Part shown: in pieces, positions 20,494-32,351 of the stretch
Layout: every line of letters starts with the position of its first letter
Position numbering within the stretch: position 1 is the first letter of the stretch
Source: Lactarius indigo
Taxonomy: Eukaryota > Basidiomycota > Agaricomycetes > Russulales > Russulaceae
Assembly: GCA_025766275.1 (NCBI GenBank)
Contig: JAFKAC010000033.1
Span: 527,501-591,500 of the forward strand
Direction: 5' to 3'
DNA length: 64,000 nucleotides
Made by a program: the position numbers and the translations under genes
Notes under the pieces: model-generated
The model's input: the letters and a program-made list of their open reading frames with translations, nothing else
Told to the model about the DNA's origin: nothing
Database searches by the model: none

Positions 20494-21772
20494 CCAAGGT
20501 CCCTCAGGTACTTCTTGCGGCTGAATGGCTACTTTGGGGTGTAGATCTTTGCGATAGCGTTGGCATCGATCGCATCCTTCTACATATGAGGCAATAAAGC
20601 CTGACATGCATGGCCACCAGTAATAGCGACTGACTAGCTCTATGGTTCCATTCTTTCCAGGGTGTCCGGTAGTGACCGAGTCGTGGCAAGACTTTACCAC
20701 GTCCCTGCGAAGGGTACGATCGTTTGGGACATATAATTTTCCCTGGTGGTAAACAAAACCATCTTCTTCTTCCCACATTAAGACGCCATCTGTGAGAGCT
20801 TTAGGAGCGGTCTTAGATATGCTTTTAAGACCCTCTATGACTTCAGCTTCTTGGATAGATGCGAGCTTAATGCGACTTCCTAGGGAGTCTGTTTCAGGGA
20901 CAAAGTGCGCTTTAGCGGCAGCGAGGAAATGCTCAGGTTTTAACACCTGTACCTGGTGGTTATCTTCAGAGTCTCGGACTTGGTCTTGTGAGAAACGACT
21001 TAATGCATCGGCTTGCATGGATTCTCCTTTCTTATAAGTGATTTTGAAGGCGAACCGACTTAAGAATAGGGCCCATCTAGCTTGGCGCCTATTTAAGTCT
21101 TTCATGGTTGCCCACCATTCCATATTCTTATGGTCGGTTATCACTTCAAAAGAGATGCCTTCGAGGAAATGTCTCCAATCCTCTAAGGCGCGGATTAAGC
21201 TGAGCATTTCTCTGTCGTAAATCTCATAATTGCGTTCTTCTTTACTCATGGACTGTGAGCGATACGCAATAGGGTGCCAGAGACCGTCCGGATATTTCTG
21301 AGTTAGAATACCGCCAGTAGCAAATCCTGAAGCATCTACCTCAACTCTTGTTGGAAGGTTCGGATCGTAAACCTTAAGAATAGGTTCTTGTACGAAATGT
21401 TCCTTCAACAGGTCAAAGGCTCTCTGCTGTTCAGACTGCCATATCCAAGGAGTATCTTTCTTAGTAAGGTCATGAAGGGGTTGGGCAATAGCCGCGAAGT
21501 CCTTGATGAACCACCTTCTATAGAAATTGGCAAACCCGATAAAAGCTCTAACTTCTTTGAGCGTAGTCGGGGTAGGCCACTCCTTTACCGCAGAGACCTT
21601 GCCAGGGTCCATCTGCACTTCTCCGGGACGGATAATCATTCCAAGATACTCCATTTCTTGCTTTTCAAAATTGCACTTCTCAGGCTTGAGATAGAGGTCA
21701 TATTGCTCCAACCGTGTTAACACCTCGCATACTATCTTGCGATGGTGTTTAAGGTTATTGCTATAGATGAGA
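20494..21772 (-). pseudogene. Element C pol, distal part: RT end, RNase H, integrase zinc domain
   Basis: An open minus-strand frame of about 425 codons begins just after the RT catalytic box with 'LIYSNNLKHHRKIVCEVL', then 'EYLGMIIRPGEVQMDP', 'RAFIGFANFYRRWF', RNase H 'VEVDASGFATGGILTQ' and 'ITDHKNMEWWATMKDLNRR', then the integrase zinc-binding region 'CHDSVTTGHPGKNGT' and 'EGCDRCQRYR'. The catalytic core is cut off by the A2 LTR at 20494. No stop within the piece. It is the continuation of 32352-33828: the two halves meet in the YMDDI-LIYS stretch. Confidence 0.88.
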
Positions 21773-21800
21773 CATCAGGAAAAACGGTATCCTAAGATTT
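21773..21800 (+). repeat. Left terminal inverted repeat of the Plavaka element
   Basis: CATCAGGAAAAACGG then TATCCTAAG; it pairs with the right end at 12/12 of the first bases and most of the next dozen. Confidence 0.8.
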
Positions 21801-21920
21801 TAACAAATCTCAGAAATATGGTAGGATCTGTCAAGAATGTATTTAAATTTAACGATTTTTCCGAGTTTCAAAAGTTGTTAAGATGGGTGAGATAAAAACC
21901 TCCCTCCAAATTTCCAGTAA

Positions 21921-21960
21921 AATATTGACAATTATTGACATAATTTGACATAAATCGACA
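21921..21960 (+). repeat. Four 10-bp tandem units ending TTGACA/TCGACA near the left end
   Basis: AATATTGACA, ATTATTGACA, TAATTTGACA, TAAATCGACA in strict 10-bp phase, about 150 bp inside the left terminus in a very AT-rich segment. Subterminal repeats like this are typical transposase-binding sites in CACTA/Plavaka-like elements; the role here is inferred. Confidence 0.55.
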
Positions 21961-22284
21961 GATATTAGAATATGTTTCAAGATATGTTATGTTTTTTCGT
22001 TCGCTGTTGGGCAAATATTTCCAAATATTTTCAAATATCTTCCAAAAGTTTGTCACAATTTGCAAAGTATTTCCGTGTAAACAATTTATTTCCCATATTA
22101 TTATTAGACACTGAAGCAAACTGAACAACTTGTCAAGGGACTATCTAATCTAAGATCTAGTCCTCAGCCATGTTAGCAAAATCCAGCACTGCCATCACAT
22201 CCCTTTCGTTTGTTGATTTGGCTCCTTTATTTTCATCTCTGCAGGAATTGACGTCAGACAACTTTCACAAGCGAGCGGTTCAAC

Positions 22285-24669
22285 TTACATAGCTTTCTTG
22301 AGGAGTGAGGCCATAAGGCAGTGATACTTTCTTGGGGACGCAGCAAGTGTGTTGATGATCGTCATGTGACTGTCGTAGATGCCAACATGTTCGTCGGCAT
22401 TGAACTTTGGTTTCTTGTTGCGTGGGCCAGTCTTCCAGAGTACCAGCTCAGCGCGCACCTACAAAAACTGTGTTATTATGGCAGCACAATGTAACGTACC
22501 ACTTACCAATGTGACAGTACACGCAAGCATGGGGGCCGGGATCTCAAGTTCTTTGGACTTCACCGGATCATCAGGGAGGCTGGAAGTGAGGCTGCCGCTG
22601 TTGAGCAAGCGATTACCAACCGACGCCGCATCCTTAAAGAACCACGCCACAGTTTTGACAATAGCAGGGTGGAGATACGGCTCGTTTGTAAGCACCCGAC
22701 CCTGGAAGAAAGGTCAGTTACGAATGACTTACTGAATCACGACTCACCTTGTCAACATTGAAGATGAAGGTATCACCCTTCAGTAGGTCCTTAACAGTAG
22801 AGTCCATTGGGTCCCGGTCAGACGCTGATAAGCCATAGGCGAGCGTTGCCTCATATCCTGCGGCATCGCAGATATCAGTACGAAAATTGCCAAGTCGTTG
22901 TTTGACCTTCGACATTTACAGAGTTGCGTTAGTCAAGTCAGTTATAGATGTAGTCATAACTTACCAGGTGGCCAAGCGTATTACCATAGTCCGCGGTCTT
23001 CTTAATGAGGCTGGCGATTTCTTCATCTTTCACATCTCGGGCACTGTCACGAAGAACAGAACGAATAGCCATGTCAATTTTGTCAGACGGGGGAATGCCG
23101 AAACAAGCATGGCATATTCCTGCATGCGACTGAAGCCACGGTAAAGGACACGCTGCACACGTTGTGGATAAGCTTTGAGGCCAGGGTACTTCTGTCCAGG
23201 CGTGGGGGTGGGTAACTGGGTGGAACTCTCATCGTCACTTGAATCGTTGTTATCTGCGACAGAAATATTCGCGAGCTAATGAAATATAAGTGTTCAAACT
23301 GCCGAACCAACTTGTAAACATAGAACGCACCTTCTTCGACTTTGCAGCAGATGCCGCCTTGCGCCAATTCGGGCGCTAGTGTGTTAGACTCGCGTCAGCA
23401 GTGTCCGTGTAGTGAAAGACCCATGTACAAATGAGGTACCTCTGCTTTCTGAGCATGCTCCTGACGAGTAGAAAGCTTCGAGCGACCACCAGTAGTAGTT
23501 GCTTTCTGGTTGAATTGGTGGGTGCTTCAATGAGGAGCCTATCCGGAGCGTGGCATCTTACCTTGCTTTTGTCAATCTCAGTATCATCACCCGAATCGTC
23601 CTTCTGGTGCACCGGTGCGAGGTTCGTGTCAATATCTGTTGGAGCAAGACTCGGAGTCGGTGGGTAGAAGGTGGTGTCGCCATCAGTGTCGTCATCTTCC
23701 AAGTTTGCAGGGGCGCGTGAACTCGACGCAGAAGTCTTCCACTTTGGTTGCTGATCAACGTGCATCAGCGATTACATGGTAGCAGAACGTCATGAAATAA
23801 ACCCACTTCGAACTCTCTCTGCTCCTGATTGACATCCTCATAGTCGTCTGCGTCCTCCCCCAGCTGGCATTCAGACGCGTTTTCCACCTCAGGCTCCTCC
23901 TCGGTGTCTTCTTCATCGTCTTCTTCCTCGGTGTCTTCAGTTGGCTTGTTCTTTCGACTTACTTTCGCAGGCAGGACAGCGCCTTTCGCTTTGTCAGGTA
24001 TGGTGTCGGCCGTGACAGTCTTAGACGCTGAGGGTGCCACAACGGCCTGGGGCTCCTCTTCATCTGAATTGAAGGCTTGATCATCCGGAGGTAAGTACTT
24101 CAACTTTTCTGCGAGGGATCTGCTCAATGTATTGCTAATATGTGAGCAGTGTCGACCTACGTTTATCTCCCTTTACAGCCGATGGTTTGGGTTTGGTGGT
24201 AACACCTTTCGTCGAGTGTAGACGCGCAAATATTATTCAGTTCCTGCACACCAAACGGATGATTGTTGAAGTCGCACATACCTTTCTTCTTCTTCGTGGC
24301 ATTTTTCTCATCTGGATTGGACTGAGTTCGCTTGCGGCTGGGTGCAGGTCCGTCATCCTGTACGTCCTTCTTCTTCCAAACTAAAAGAACCACCGCGATT
24401 GACTCGGATTAGCCTTCTGCATCACAGAATAAGTACGTGCCTGCGTTTTTTATGGCCTGTTTCTTTTTGAGGCGTCCACCTGTAGACGTTGCTTGGCATC
24501 AAAAATGACGAAGGCAGTCTCACGCTCGCAACTACCACCCACCACTGGCAGCCATCTCCTCTTCAAGCTTTTTTGCGGTGAGGGCATCCTCTTGCTTCTT
24601 GAGAGCCAACGCTTGTGCACGCATAGCTCGTGGGGTAAGTGTCGGTAGTTTGGGCATGCTTGTACTCAT
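22285..24669 (-). CDS. Intron-rich gene of the DUF6532 type carried by the Plavaka element (approximate model)
   Basis: Minus-strand gene, ATG probably at 24669 ('STSMPKLPTLTPRAMRAQ'), stop TAA 22285-22287. It is split by short introns. Successive exons give a charged coiled segment ('ALALKKQEDALTAKKLEEE'), a basic stretch ('PSRKRTQSNPDEKN'), an acidic linker ('EEDDEEDTEEEPEVEN'), another basic stretch ('RPNWRKAASAAKSKK'), then a globular C-terminal domain: 'DKIDMAIRSVLRDSARDVKD', 'RLGNFRTDICDAAGY', 'FNVDK', 'PYLHPAIVKTVAWFF', 'VRAELVLWKTGPRNKKPKFN', 'PRKYHCLMASLLKKAM'. The C-terminal pattern resembles the basidiomycete DUF6532 family; this is from memory and needs a profile search. Exact splice sites not fixed. 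Divergent from the transposase; role unknown, likely nuclear given the basic/acidic layout. Confidence 0.6.
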
Positions 24670-25379
24670 GATATTGTCAGCGTACTCGTAGTCAAAACCA
24701 GGAAGGCAACAAGTACCTAGATGGATAGGCTGCACCAGTGGGTAGCTTCAAAGAAACTCACAAAGATGATGAAGACAAAGAAAAAACGGTAGGAAACAAG
24801 GGTAGAGACGGTACTTAGTTGACAGTTGGGCCAAGGGCAATGTGAAGTGATCGGAATCACCGCATGGACTCAGCCTTGCTCGCTTATTCAGTCCCGTCTA
24901 AGGCGCCTAAGGCTTGACAGTTGCGACGGTTAACGCGTCAAGAGCACGTGTGAGTACAGTACATAAATATAGCCATTGAACCAATGCACAGTATACGCAA
25001 ATTGATAGTAACGAGCATCTGTTATCTCTATGGGTCTCTGATACCCACTCTATTACGCCACGAACTCGCAACCACCATACACATCACTGGCACATGGGGC
25101 ATCAAATGTATCCGTCTACGCAGAGAACGTGACTGTGAACGCGACAGCGAGAATGCTCTTCCCAGAGCGTGACCGCCTTCACTCAGGTGGGGGTGGAAGT
25201 TGATGCGCCGGATGGGATTGAGTGGAGACAGAAACAAGATCTGTGTATAATGCGGAGCTCTGGAAGGTATGACTGATAGACCCAGAAGGGATATGGGGAG
25301 TGTAGGGCACGTACAATCAACGAACCTGGAGGCATGATTAGTACTCGAGATAGGAAATCTAACCGAGAAGTGAATGTGT

Positions 25380-25795
25380 CTCACCAGCAAAGCGGGTATA
25401 GCGAACAGTTCTGGTTTGATTCTTGTTCTCGCGGTAAGGGGCGTGGAGATGAGTCTTGATTGATTGATCCCTGTACTTCTTCGTGGGACTGGAATCAATG
25501 GCGCCTTAACCTGGTTGCCATGCTTGCCGGTACCCACCAGGGAGTTATCGGGTTTGATGTCATGGTGAATGAAGTTGCAAGGATGGATGTACTTGATGCA
25601 AGGATATCTGATCCAGCCATTAACAGCGTTCAATAATAGATTAACCTAAGGCCTCACGAAGTTGACCAGTAAGGAGGGAAAACTTCCGGTTATGAAAGTT
25701 GAATAGATCCTCGAGAGAAGGGCCCAAGGCCGCCTAACAAATCTACGACTGCTGTATTCGGTTCCAAACCAGCGCACGAAACTTGACTCATAACG
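25380..25795 (-). pseudogene. Casein kinase 1 gene fragment captured in the Plavaka element
   Basis: Minus-strand pieces in shifting frames match CK1 kinase-domain signatures in the correct order: 'SFVRWFGTEY' (subdomain IV-V), 'VVDLLGGLGP' then 'SLEDLFNFHNRKFSLLT', the catalytic loop 'YIHPCNFIHHDIKPDN' with 'GTGKHGNQV' (HRD arginine replaced by His), and 'KTHLHAPYRENKNQTRTVRY'. Several frameshifts, a stop after 'LREALG' and missing lobes make it non-functional. The N-lobe with the ATP-binding loop and the C-lobe after the activation segment are not seen. Probably a host gene fragment caught by the transposon. Confidence 0.75.
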
Positions 25796-26099
25796 GCGAT
25801 GCATCTGCATGGAATAGTTGTTGTTATTGAGGCGCTGAGACACCCGTGATACCGTCCCTTCAGGGATCAACTGGCTACCATGACCCTTCTTGGTGCATTA
25901 GATGACTTCTTCGCCCTTTGTGTCGCCGATGGTCGAATTGGAAGTAGGAGGAGCGAAAACACCAAAGTCTGAACGCATCAGCTGTAGGGCCAGTTAAGCA
26001 TCGAGCTGAACGCACTGTCGATGCCATTGGCAAGTGCAGTCCGGAACAGGGATTGTTGGTTCTCAGTGGTCGAGTTGCAGATGGCCCACCCGCGCGCCT

Positions 26100-26720
26100 G
26101 CCGCCTTGTAGCCTGTTTGAGTCCCGCGGACATCTGTATCAGTAACGGTTTTGTGGAATGAGGCGAGGCGAGGGGCACTGCTAGGAAGGTAGGAACCTGG
26201 GTGCCATGGGTGGCAGTGTACGAAATAGAACACACGAACGGTTACAAAAAGAATGGAGCGACCAGATGGGTAGAGAGCCAGGGCTGACGCCAAACCCGTG
26301 AACACGTAAGCCTGTGAGTATGGGCGTGGCGTTGCATGGGTACGAGTTGCATGCATTGTGACCAAGAACCGTGCTGCTTTGAGTCCTGTGGACACGTGTA
26401 TCAGGGACAGCTTTGTAGGACTGGGTATGAATGACAGGCGATGACAGGGAAAAACCGCGTACGCACCAATTGAGAAGGGTAGACGGAACGAGGCGAGGTA
26501 AGGCCATGAGTGCTGCCAGGGAGCCGCAGGAACCTAAGCGCCATGGGTGGAGACGACTATGAAGCAGAGGCAACAGCTACAGAGCAGAAAGAACGGAGCA
26601 GGCCACAACAGGGACTAGATGGGTAAGGAACCGGGTTGATGCCAAACCTGTAAACGTGTAAATGTGTGAGTAAGGGCGTGGCGTTGCACGAGTACAATTG
26701 CAAGCGGACCGGGACTGGGA
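26100..26720. repeat. Degenerate duplicated block (two copies of about 270-300 bp)
   Basis: Similar phrases recur in the same order: 'GTATCAGTAACGGTTTTGTGG' near 26130 and a variant near 26400; 'GCCAAACCCGTGAACACGTA' near 26290 and 'GCCAAACCTGTAAACGTGTA' near 26640; each copy then has GGGCGTGGCGTTGCA. No coding sense. Internal non-coding duplication between the CK1 fragment and the transposase promoter. Confidence 0.6.
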
Positions 26721-26937
26721 ACCTGTCTTTCCGTGGTAAAAAACGTAAAAGAGCGTAAAAGTTTCAGAAAATTTTACTAGAATTTGACGTCCAAGTTGGT
26801 TTTCTCACAGTGTTTCTCCAAACCTGTACTAACTTACTGTACCTTTACTGTACCTGTACCCTGGCGACTCCCGTGTTACGCCAATTCTGTCCATAACTCC
26901 TACATCTCTTTCTCAACCAACGTGACCATCTTTCCCT

Positions 26938-29900
26938 ATGTCTTGTTACCGATGCAAAGCGTGCCAGATGAAGGTTTCAGCAAAATATCTCCGCTTACAT
27001 CTTCAAAAAAGTCCTGATCCTCTTTGTCGTGAATATCTTGCTGAACTAGACTGTGAGCTTCTATCCGACGACAAGTTAGCAACCCCAGGAGAATCCCTTG
27101 GTGAACAGGAAGGGCTTGTTGTGAACCACGCTGGAGAGTACTTCGGTCTTGCTTCGGACTTCGGTGATTATAACGACTGGACCGGATACAGCGATGATAG
27201 GGTGTGCTCTTTTCGTTTATGTTCGGTTCAAAGTCTGACTTTTTGTTTCAGTGCGACTCAAACGGCGTCCCTCATGATTCCCGTAGATCCATTCATGGAC
27301 AACTTCAATCGCCCAATAAGGTCCTCGGCATGGATTTGGACGACGACATGGACGAAGAACTACGTGGGGAGTTGGAGACTGACGAATTCAATGCAGAGAT
27401 AGAATGCGAGCTCGAACTGGAGCGTGAGAATGCCAATGAGCCACCCACGGACAAGCCAGTTGTGGACGACTCAGGTCAGCGTCAACACTGTGCAACCACT
27501 CCTCCAATCGACACCTGCGACCCCCATACAGAAAGACATCTTCGGGTCGGTCCACATGTTGTCAGCTACCCTGATACTGCTGGCCGACCTGTGTGCCCCG
27601 TCTCAGAAAAGGCAGCACTCACGGACCAGGAACGTTATCTTGACTCCTTGGGGGATCAAATGAATCCCTACACGCCATTCAAGTCCCATACAGATTGGGA
27701 GATTGCTCAGTGGGCGAAGATGCGAGGACCAAGTTCATCGGCGTTCACAGACTTGGTGGGCATTGATAGGGTATGATTCTTTTCTGGGTTGCGTGTTCTC
27801 AATTTGACGTCGCGCTATAGGTGGTCGATAAACTCGGCTTGTCGTTTAAAAATAGCATGGAACTTAACAAGATCATTGACACACAACTTCCTGGGCGGCC
27901 TAGTTTCAAACGAATGGGAGTAGAGTTGGGAGGTGAGGTTTTCGATGTCTACTTCCGAGACATCATGGAATGCGTGCGGGCATTGTACAGCGATCCAGAG
28001 TTTTCCCCCTACCTTGTCTATGCCCCCGAACGCCACTATGTCGACGAGAAGTGCGACCTGAGGATGTACCACGACATGCACACCGGAGAATGGTGGTGGT
28101 CCACACAAGTAAGTCACGCGTTCAATTCTATATAATCTAACTAACACATCAGCTTGAACAGAAAGTGTTAGACCGAGATGCGGGTGCCGGAAAAACAATC
28201 ATTCCTATTATTCTCTCAAGCGACAAGACTCAAATCACTTTATTCCGGAATAAGTCTGCCTATCCACTGTACATGACAATCGGCAACATTCCAAAAGAGA
28301 TCCGTCGCCGTCCTTTGTCACGTGCATATGTTCTCGTTGCCTACCTTCCAACATCTCGACTTCCCCACATCGCCAGTAAGGCCTCTCGCCGACGCTGCCT
28401 TATCAACCTTTACCACACTTGTTTGTCAGAAATCCTTTCGCCGATCATCAAACCTGGCAGGAATGGCGTCACAATGGCCAGCGCAGACAGCATTAGTCGG
28501 CGCTGTCACCCAATATATGCCTGCTTCATCGGGGATTATCCCGAGCAGGTACTCGTCACCTGTACGAAGACCGGTGAATGTGCTCAGTGCCCCGAGCCAC
28601 GCGACAAACTTGGAGACACAGGTCCAGAGATCCCTACTGGCTGGCGTGACTTGCACACTCTCCTCGACGCGCTCCACAACTTTGATGACGATCCGGCGGC
28701 CTTTTTCGAGTCATGCAAAGAGCTTGGTGTCAAGCCCGTTACGGAGCCATTTTGGAAGGATCTCCCATACGCCCACGTTTATTGCTCAATCACACCAGAC
28801 ATCCTTCACCAACTATATCAGGGAGTAATGAAGCACGCGATCCATTGGACAACAGAGATCTTCAGGGCTGCTGAAATTGATGCTCACTGCCGTCGTCTCC
28901 CACCAAATCACAACACCCGATTGTTCTTGAAGGGTATTAGCAGTCTCTCTCGTGTTTCCGGTACCGAGCACGGTCAGATTTGTCGCTTTCTCCTGGCTTT
29001 GGTACTTGACATTCCACTTCCAGATAGACTAGATAGCAGTGCCCTTGTGCGCGCGTTACACAAATTGTTGGACTTTCTTTATCTCGCACAATACCCAGTT
29101 CACACAACCGAAACATTACAGAAGATGGATGCAGCGCTCCAATCATTTCACGACAACAAGCACATCTTCGTCTCCCTCGGCATTCGGGACAACTTCAACA
29201 TACCCAAGCTCCACTTCGCAAAACATTACTGCCGTTCGATAAAACTTTTTGGGACCACTGACAACTTCAATACTGAGTATACCGAACGGTTGCACATCGA
29301 CCTCGCGAAGGACGCCTATGCTGCAACCAATCACAAGGACGAGTTCCCTCAAATGGCACTATGGCTAGAGCGGAAGGAGAAGATGGTTTGTCATACCAAG
29401 TATATTCAGTGGCGACTTGATGGGTGCCCTGCACCGAAGTCCATCAATTGGGTCCCTCCAGGACTTGACCATCATCGTATTTTGAAGATGGTGATTCGTC
29501 CAATGGTCGCCTCTGCTCCAATTGACCGATTAGAAGAAAGTTATGGTGCAATCCACTTTCGCGCAGCTATCGGGCGATATGTCGCTGGACTGACGCATAC
29601 AGGGCTCACTTATTCCCAGCTGGAAGATGAGGCAAATGACGTCCATCTCTCAATCCGTCGCTTTCCGGTGTGGCACAATATCAAATACCTTCGAGAAGAT
29701 CCTTGGACCGGCAAACTCGTCACGGCTGATATCATTCACTGCCACCCCAAACGACAGAACAAAAAGGACCAGCTCATTCCCGCCCGACACGATATAGTAC
29801 TCATCAACAGTGGTACTGGAGTTGAGGCAGGAGTGAAGGATCGGCGTATTGGACAGGTGCGCGTGGTATTTTCGCTTCCAGAATCTGAATGTGCGCAGTT

Positions 29901-30198
29901 GTTTCCATCTGGGCAGAGCATTCCCAAGCACCTCGCATATGTCGAGTGGTTTACGTCATTTTCTCGGGAACCTGAGCATAACTCTGGGCTACATAAGATC
30001 TCGCGCTGTTTTCTTCCAGACGGTACTAAACCCACCAGTATCATACCAGTAATCAACATTTTTCGGAGCGTCCATTTATACCTGAAGTTTGGTAGAGTTG
30101 CTCCTGCATCATGGATGAGTAGCAATGTTTTGGAGATGTGCAAGACCTTCTATCTAAACCCATTTACAGATAGACACCTTTATCGAGACTTATCTTAG
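26938..30198 (+). CDS. Plavaka (KDZ/CACTA-like) transposase, four exons, apparently intact
   Basis: Exons 26938-27201, 27252-27770, 27821-28108 and 28162-30198; introns about 50 bp with GT-AG ends (the third acceptor could instead be at 28152, adding LEQ). Product about 1035 aa, normal for the family. N-terminus: zinc-finger-like 'CYRCKACQMKVSAKYLRLHL' with a later Cys (CxxC...H...C). Acidic linker. Then family signatures 'PYTPFKSHTDWEIAQWAKMR', 'LSFKNSMELNKIID', 'APERHYVDEKCDLRMYHDMH', 'WWWSTQ', 'IIPIILSSDKTQITLFRNKS', 'YPLYMTIGNIPKEIRRRP', 'RRCHPIYACFIGDYPEQVL', 'CTKTGECAQC', 'DILHQLYQGVMKH', 'NTEYTERLHIDLAKDAYAAT'. It should catalyse DDE-type cut-and-paste at the CATCAGG ends. No stop or frameshift seen. 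Confidence 0.9.
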
Positions 30199-32323
30199 CT
30201 ACTTTTACGTGCGAACCGTTGTCCTTCCTCTTACGAATTCAGTTGTCAGCTCGGCACATTATTTCAGAATGTCATGTGTCTTGTAGATCACCCTTCTCGC
30301 CTCATTTTTTCCGCTCTTTTCTCTTCCCATATCTCTTCCCATCATCTCGTCTCACCTTTCGTTGTTCCTTTCCACGTCAAAAATGCTCAATAATTCCGAC
30401 AGCGGTAGCCACCACCAATCAACCACCCAATTCCAGTTGACTCCTTGTCCACGTCGTCATCAAAAGTCCCGCTGAGGAACAGTACCCTTACCATTCCCCG
30501 CCTTGCGAGCTTTCTTTCGATTGGTTCTTTCAAAACCCTGGAATATTATTCATGCCTACGCCCCCGGCCGGTGATTGGTCTAGAGTTGTGCTCTGCCTTG
30601 AACAAAGGTGCGCCCAATTTTTTTTTGTTGCCCTTTAAATTCTTATCCGTTGTTCTTTCTCACAGTATGCCTTGTCAATGCCAATCGCGTCTCTTCGATC
30701 GTACTTCACCATCAGCCACCCACGTTCCTTTCAACTTGTCTGCATTCCTTTCGCTCCCTTTTGATACTTGCCTCCCGCTTTTGCCTCGACACTCGCTTCA
30801 GTACAGCACATGTCGACAGCACCGCCCGTCCCAGGGACAACAGATACTACAATAGTCTTCCCCCCAAGCTTCCATCTTCATTCTCCGTCGATATCCACAG
30901 GACTTGGACCATTTGTTTTACTCTCCCTACCTTCATCACCTTGCCTCATGGTTCTTGACTTAGCATTTTCGACACCGACCACCCTTACATACAAATACAC
31001 GACGTATGTAAGGCTCGGTCTGGCATCCAATAAACTACCACTTTCCTCAAGTTTCAATCGTTCTTATACTTCTATCTCGCATGATCGTTGTGACGCTTCG
31101 TCAGGGCAGATCTAAATCGAGGGCACCCAAGCGAACATCAACGATTGCACTTGTACTCACTCCCGAACAATCTTTACAGTTGTCTTTTGGTCACCTTATG
31201 TGCTACGAGCCTTGCTCGTATGGGCCTTCTCGCTTGCTGAACCCCTTCTCAATCCGTCGCTGTCCCTCGATCTCGCGCTTGGCCCTGGTTCAAAAGGCCC
31301 GCCGTGCGTCTGCCATCCACCATTCCCTTACCTTCCGCCTCATATCCATCACGTCGCTTGTGTTGTTGCCCTCGGCAGATCGACATCGTGTTGTTGCCTC
31401 TCAAACTCGTTTTGCCAATCTTTCTAGTTTGTGCTCTTTGTCTCGGGCATAGGTGTGCTCACTATTTCTTGGATCTTACCCCACTTTCACTGACACCTTG
31501 TCTGTACTTGTAGTGCGCGTTGTCGTCACCTCTGGGCCTCTGGCACTGTCATTCGGCCATGCGACTTTGCTTACCCACTCCCCGATTTCATTTACGACTC
31601 ATATTCTCTACCTCGCGTCAGCCGTATGTTTGAGTCTGTTGACTTCCCTCCTACCTACAGCCTTCTGCTCACTTTACCCCTTCGTCACAATTTTCAACTT
31701 GTTATTTTCAATCGTATTCGGGTTTAGGCACTGTTCAGTTGATAAAGCTCTCAGATTTGCACTTATATCATTTGGTTTCCCTCTCGTCTTCGCATCTGCC
31801 TTGTGTATCGAGCTGCCTTTCAGGTCAGGCCTCAAGTGAAAGGCACTCGGCTTGATGTCTCCATTGCGCGCATATTGACCTCTTCGTCCCTCAACATCAG
31901 CTCTCATCACCACTTCCCGTTTTTGTTCTACTGACTTATTCCCACCCTAGGTCTCACTTCGTTGCGATTGTTGCCTGGCGCTTTGTAGAAGCATTCTTGA
32001 GCTCTGAACTCATGCTTGACTTTCCTCACCTCCCCAACTTTTTCGATATCGCGCTTGCACCCCCTTCCTTGCTTTCCCCAACTCGTGCGAATTTCTCTCT
32101 GCCCCGACTACTTACACGTGCTATCAAGCAGGTTTACCACACTTTCATCTTTTTCTAAATTTTCTAAATTTTTCATAGTTTACAAAGTCACACATTTTTC
32201 TCAGTTTCTCAACGATTTTATGAAACATTTTCAGAAATATTAGAGTCCCCATATAAAATCTTGCATAATTTGCGTGATCTGTCAAAATATGTCCAATATG
32301 GTAACTTTTCTACGCTTTTTGAA
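30199..32323. other. Non-coding 3' part of the Plavaka element
   Basis: About 2.1 kb, strongly pyrimidine-rich on the plus strand (runs of TTC, CTT, CCTT). Several overlapping frames of 60-135 codons exist but have Ser/Leu/Pro/Phe-biased composition, no motifs and no splice logic; I take them as by-products of composition. No repeat or gene recognised. The last 200 bp become AT-rich like the left end. Confidence 0.5.
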
Positions 32324-32351
32324 AATTTTCAAGATCCCATTTTTCCTGATG
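32324..32351 (-). repeat. Right terminal inverted repeat of the Plavaka element
   Basis: Read on the minus strand: CATCAGGAAAAATGGGATCTTG, matching the left end CATCAGGAAAAACGGTATCCTA. Flanked outside by GAATATCATCC of element C RT. Confidence 0.8.

Larger units (their letters stand above)
21773..32351 (+). mobile_element. Plavaka-type DNA transposon with two genes and a captured kinase fragment
   Basis: Inserted in the RT of element C. The termini are inverted: CATCAGGAAAAA at 21773 and its complement ending at 32351, followed by imperfect matches over about 25 bp. The flanks share GA (21771-21772 and 32352-32353); removing the element and one GA gives 'YMDDILIYS', the expected RT sequence. 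A 2-bp duplication is inferred from this. Contents: minus-strand DUF6532-like gene (22285-24669), casein-kinase-1 pseudogene (about 25380-25795), degenerate tandem repeat (26100-26720), plus-strand transposase (26938-30198), pyrimidine-rich non-coding 3' part. The transposase reads intact, so this copy may be autonomous. Confidence 0.85.

Noticed and set aside
22718..23367. A Cys-rich zinc-finger-like reading in the DUF6532-like gene
   Set aside because: The Cys cluster appears in only one of several possible frames across uncertain splice sites and does not form a regular motif.
30445..31839. Several overlapping plus-strand frames of 60-136 codons in the Plavaka 3' region
   Set aside because: Pyrimidine-rich sequence yields stop-poor frames; Ser/Leu/Pro/Phe-biased products, no motif, no single preferred frame.
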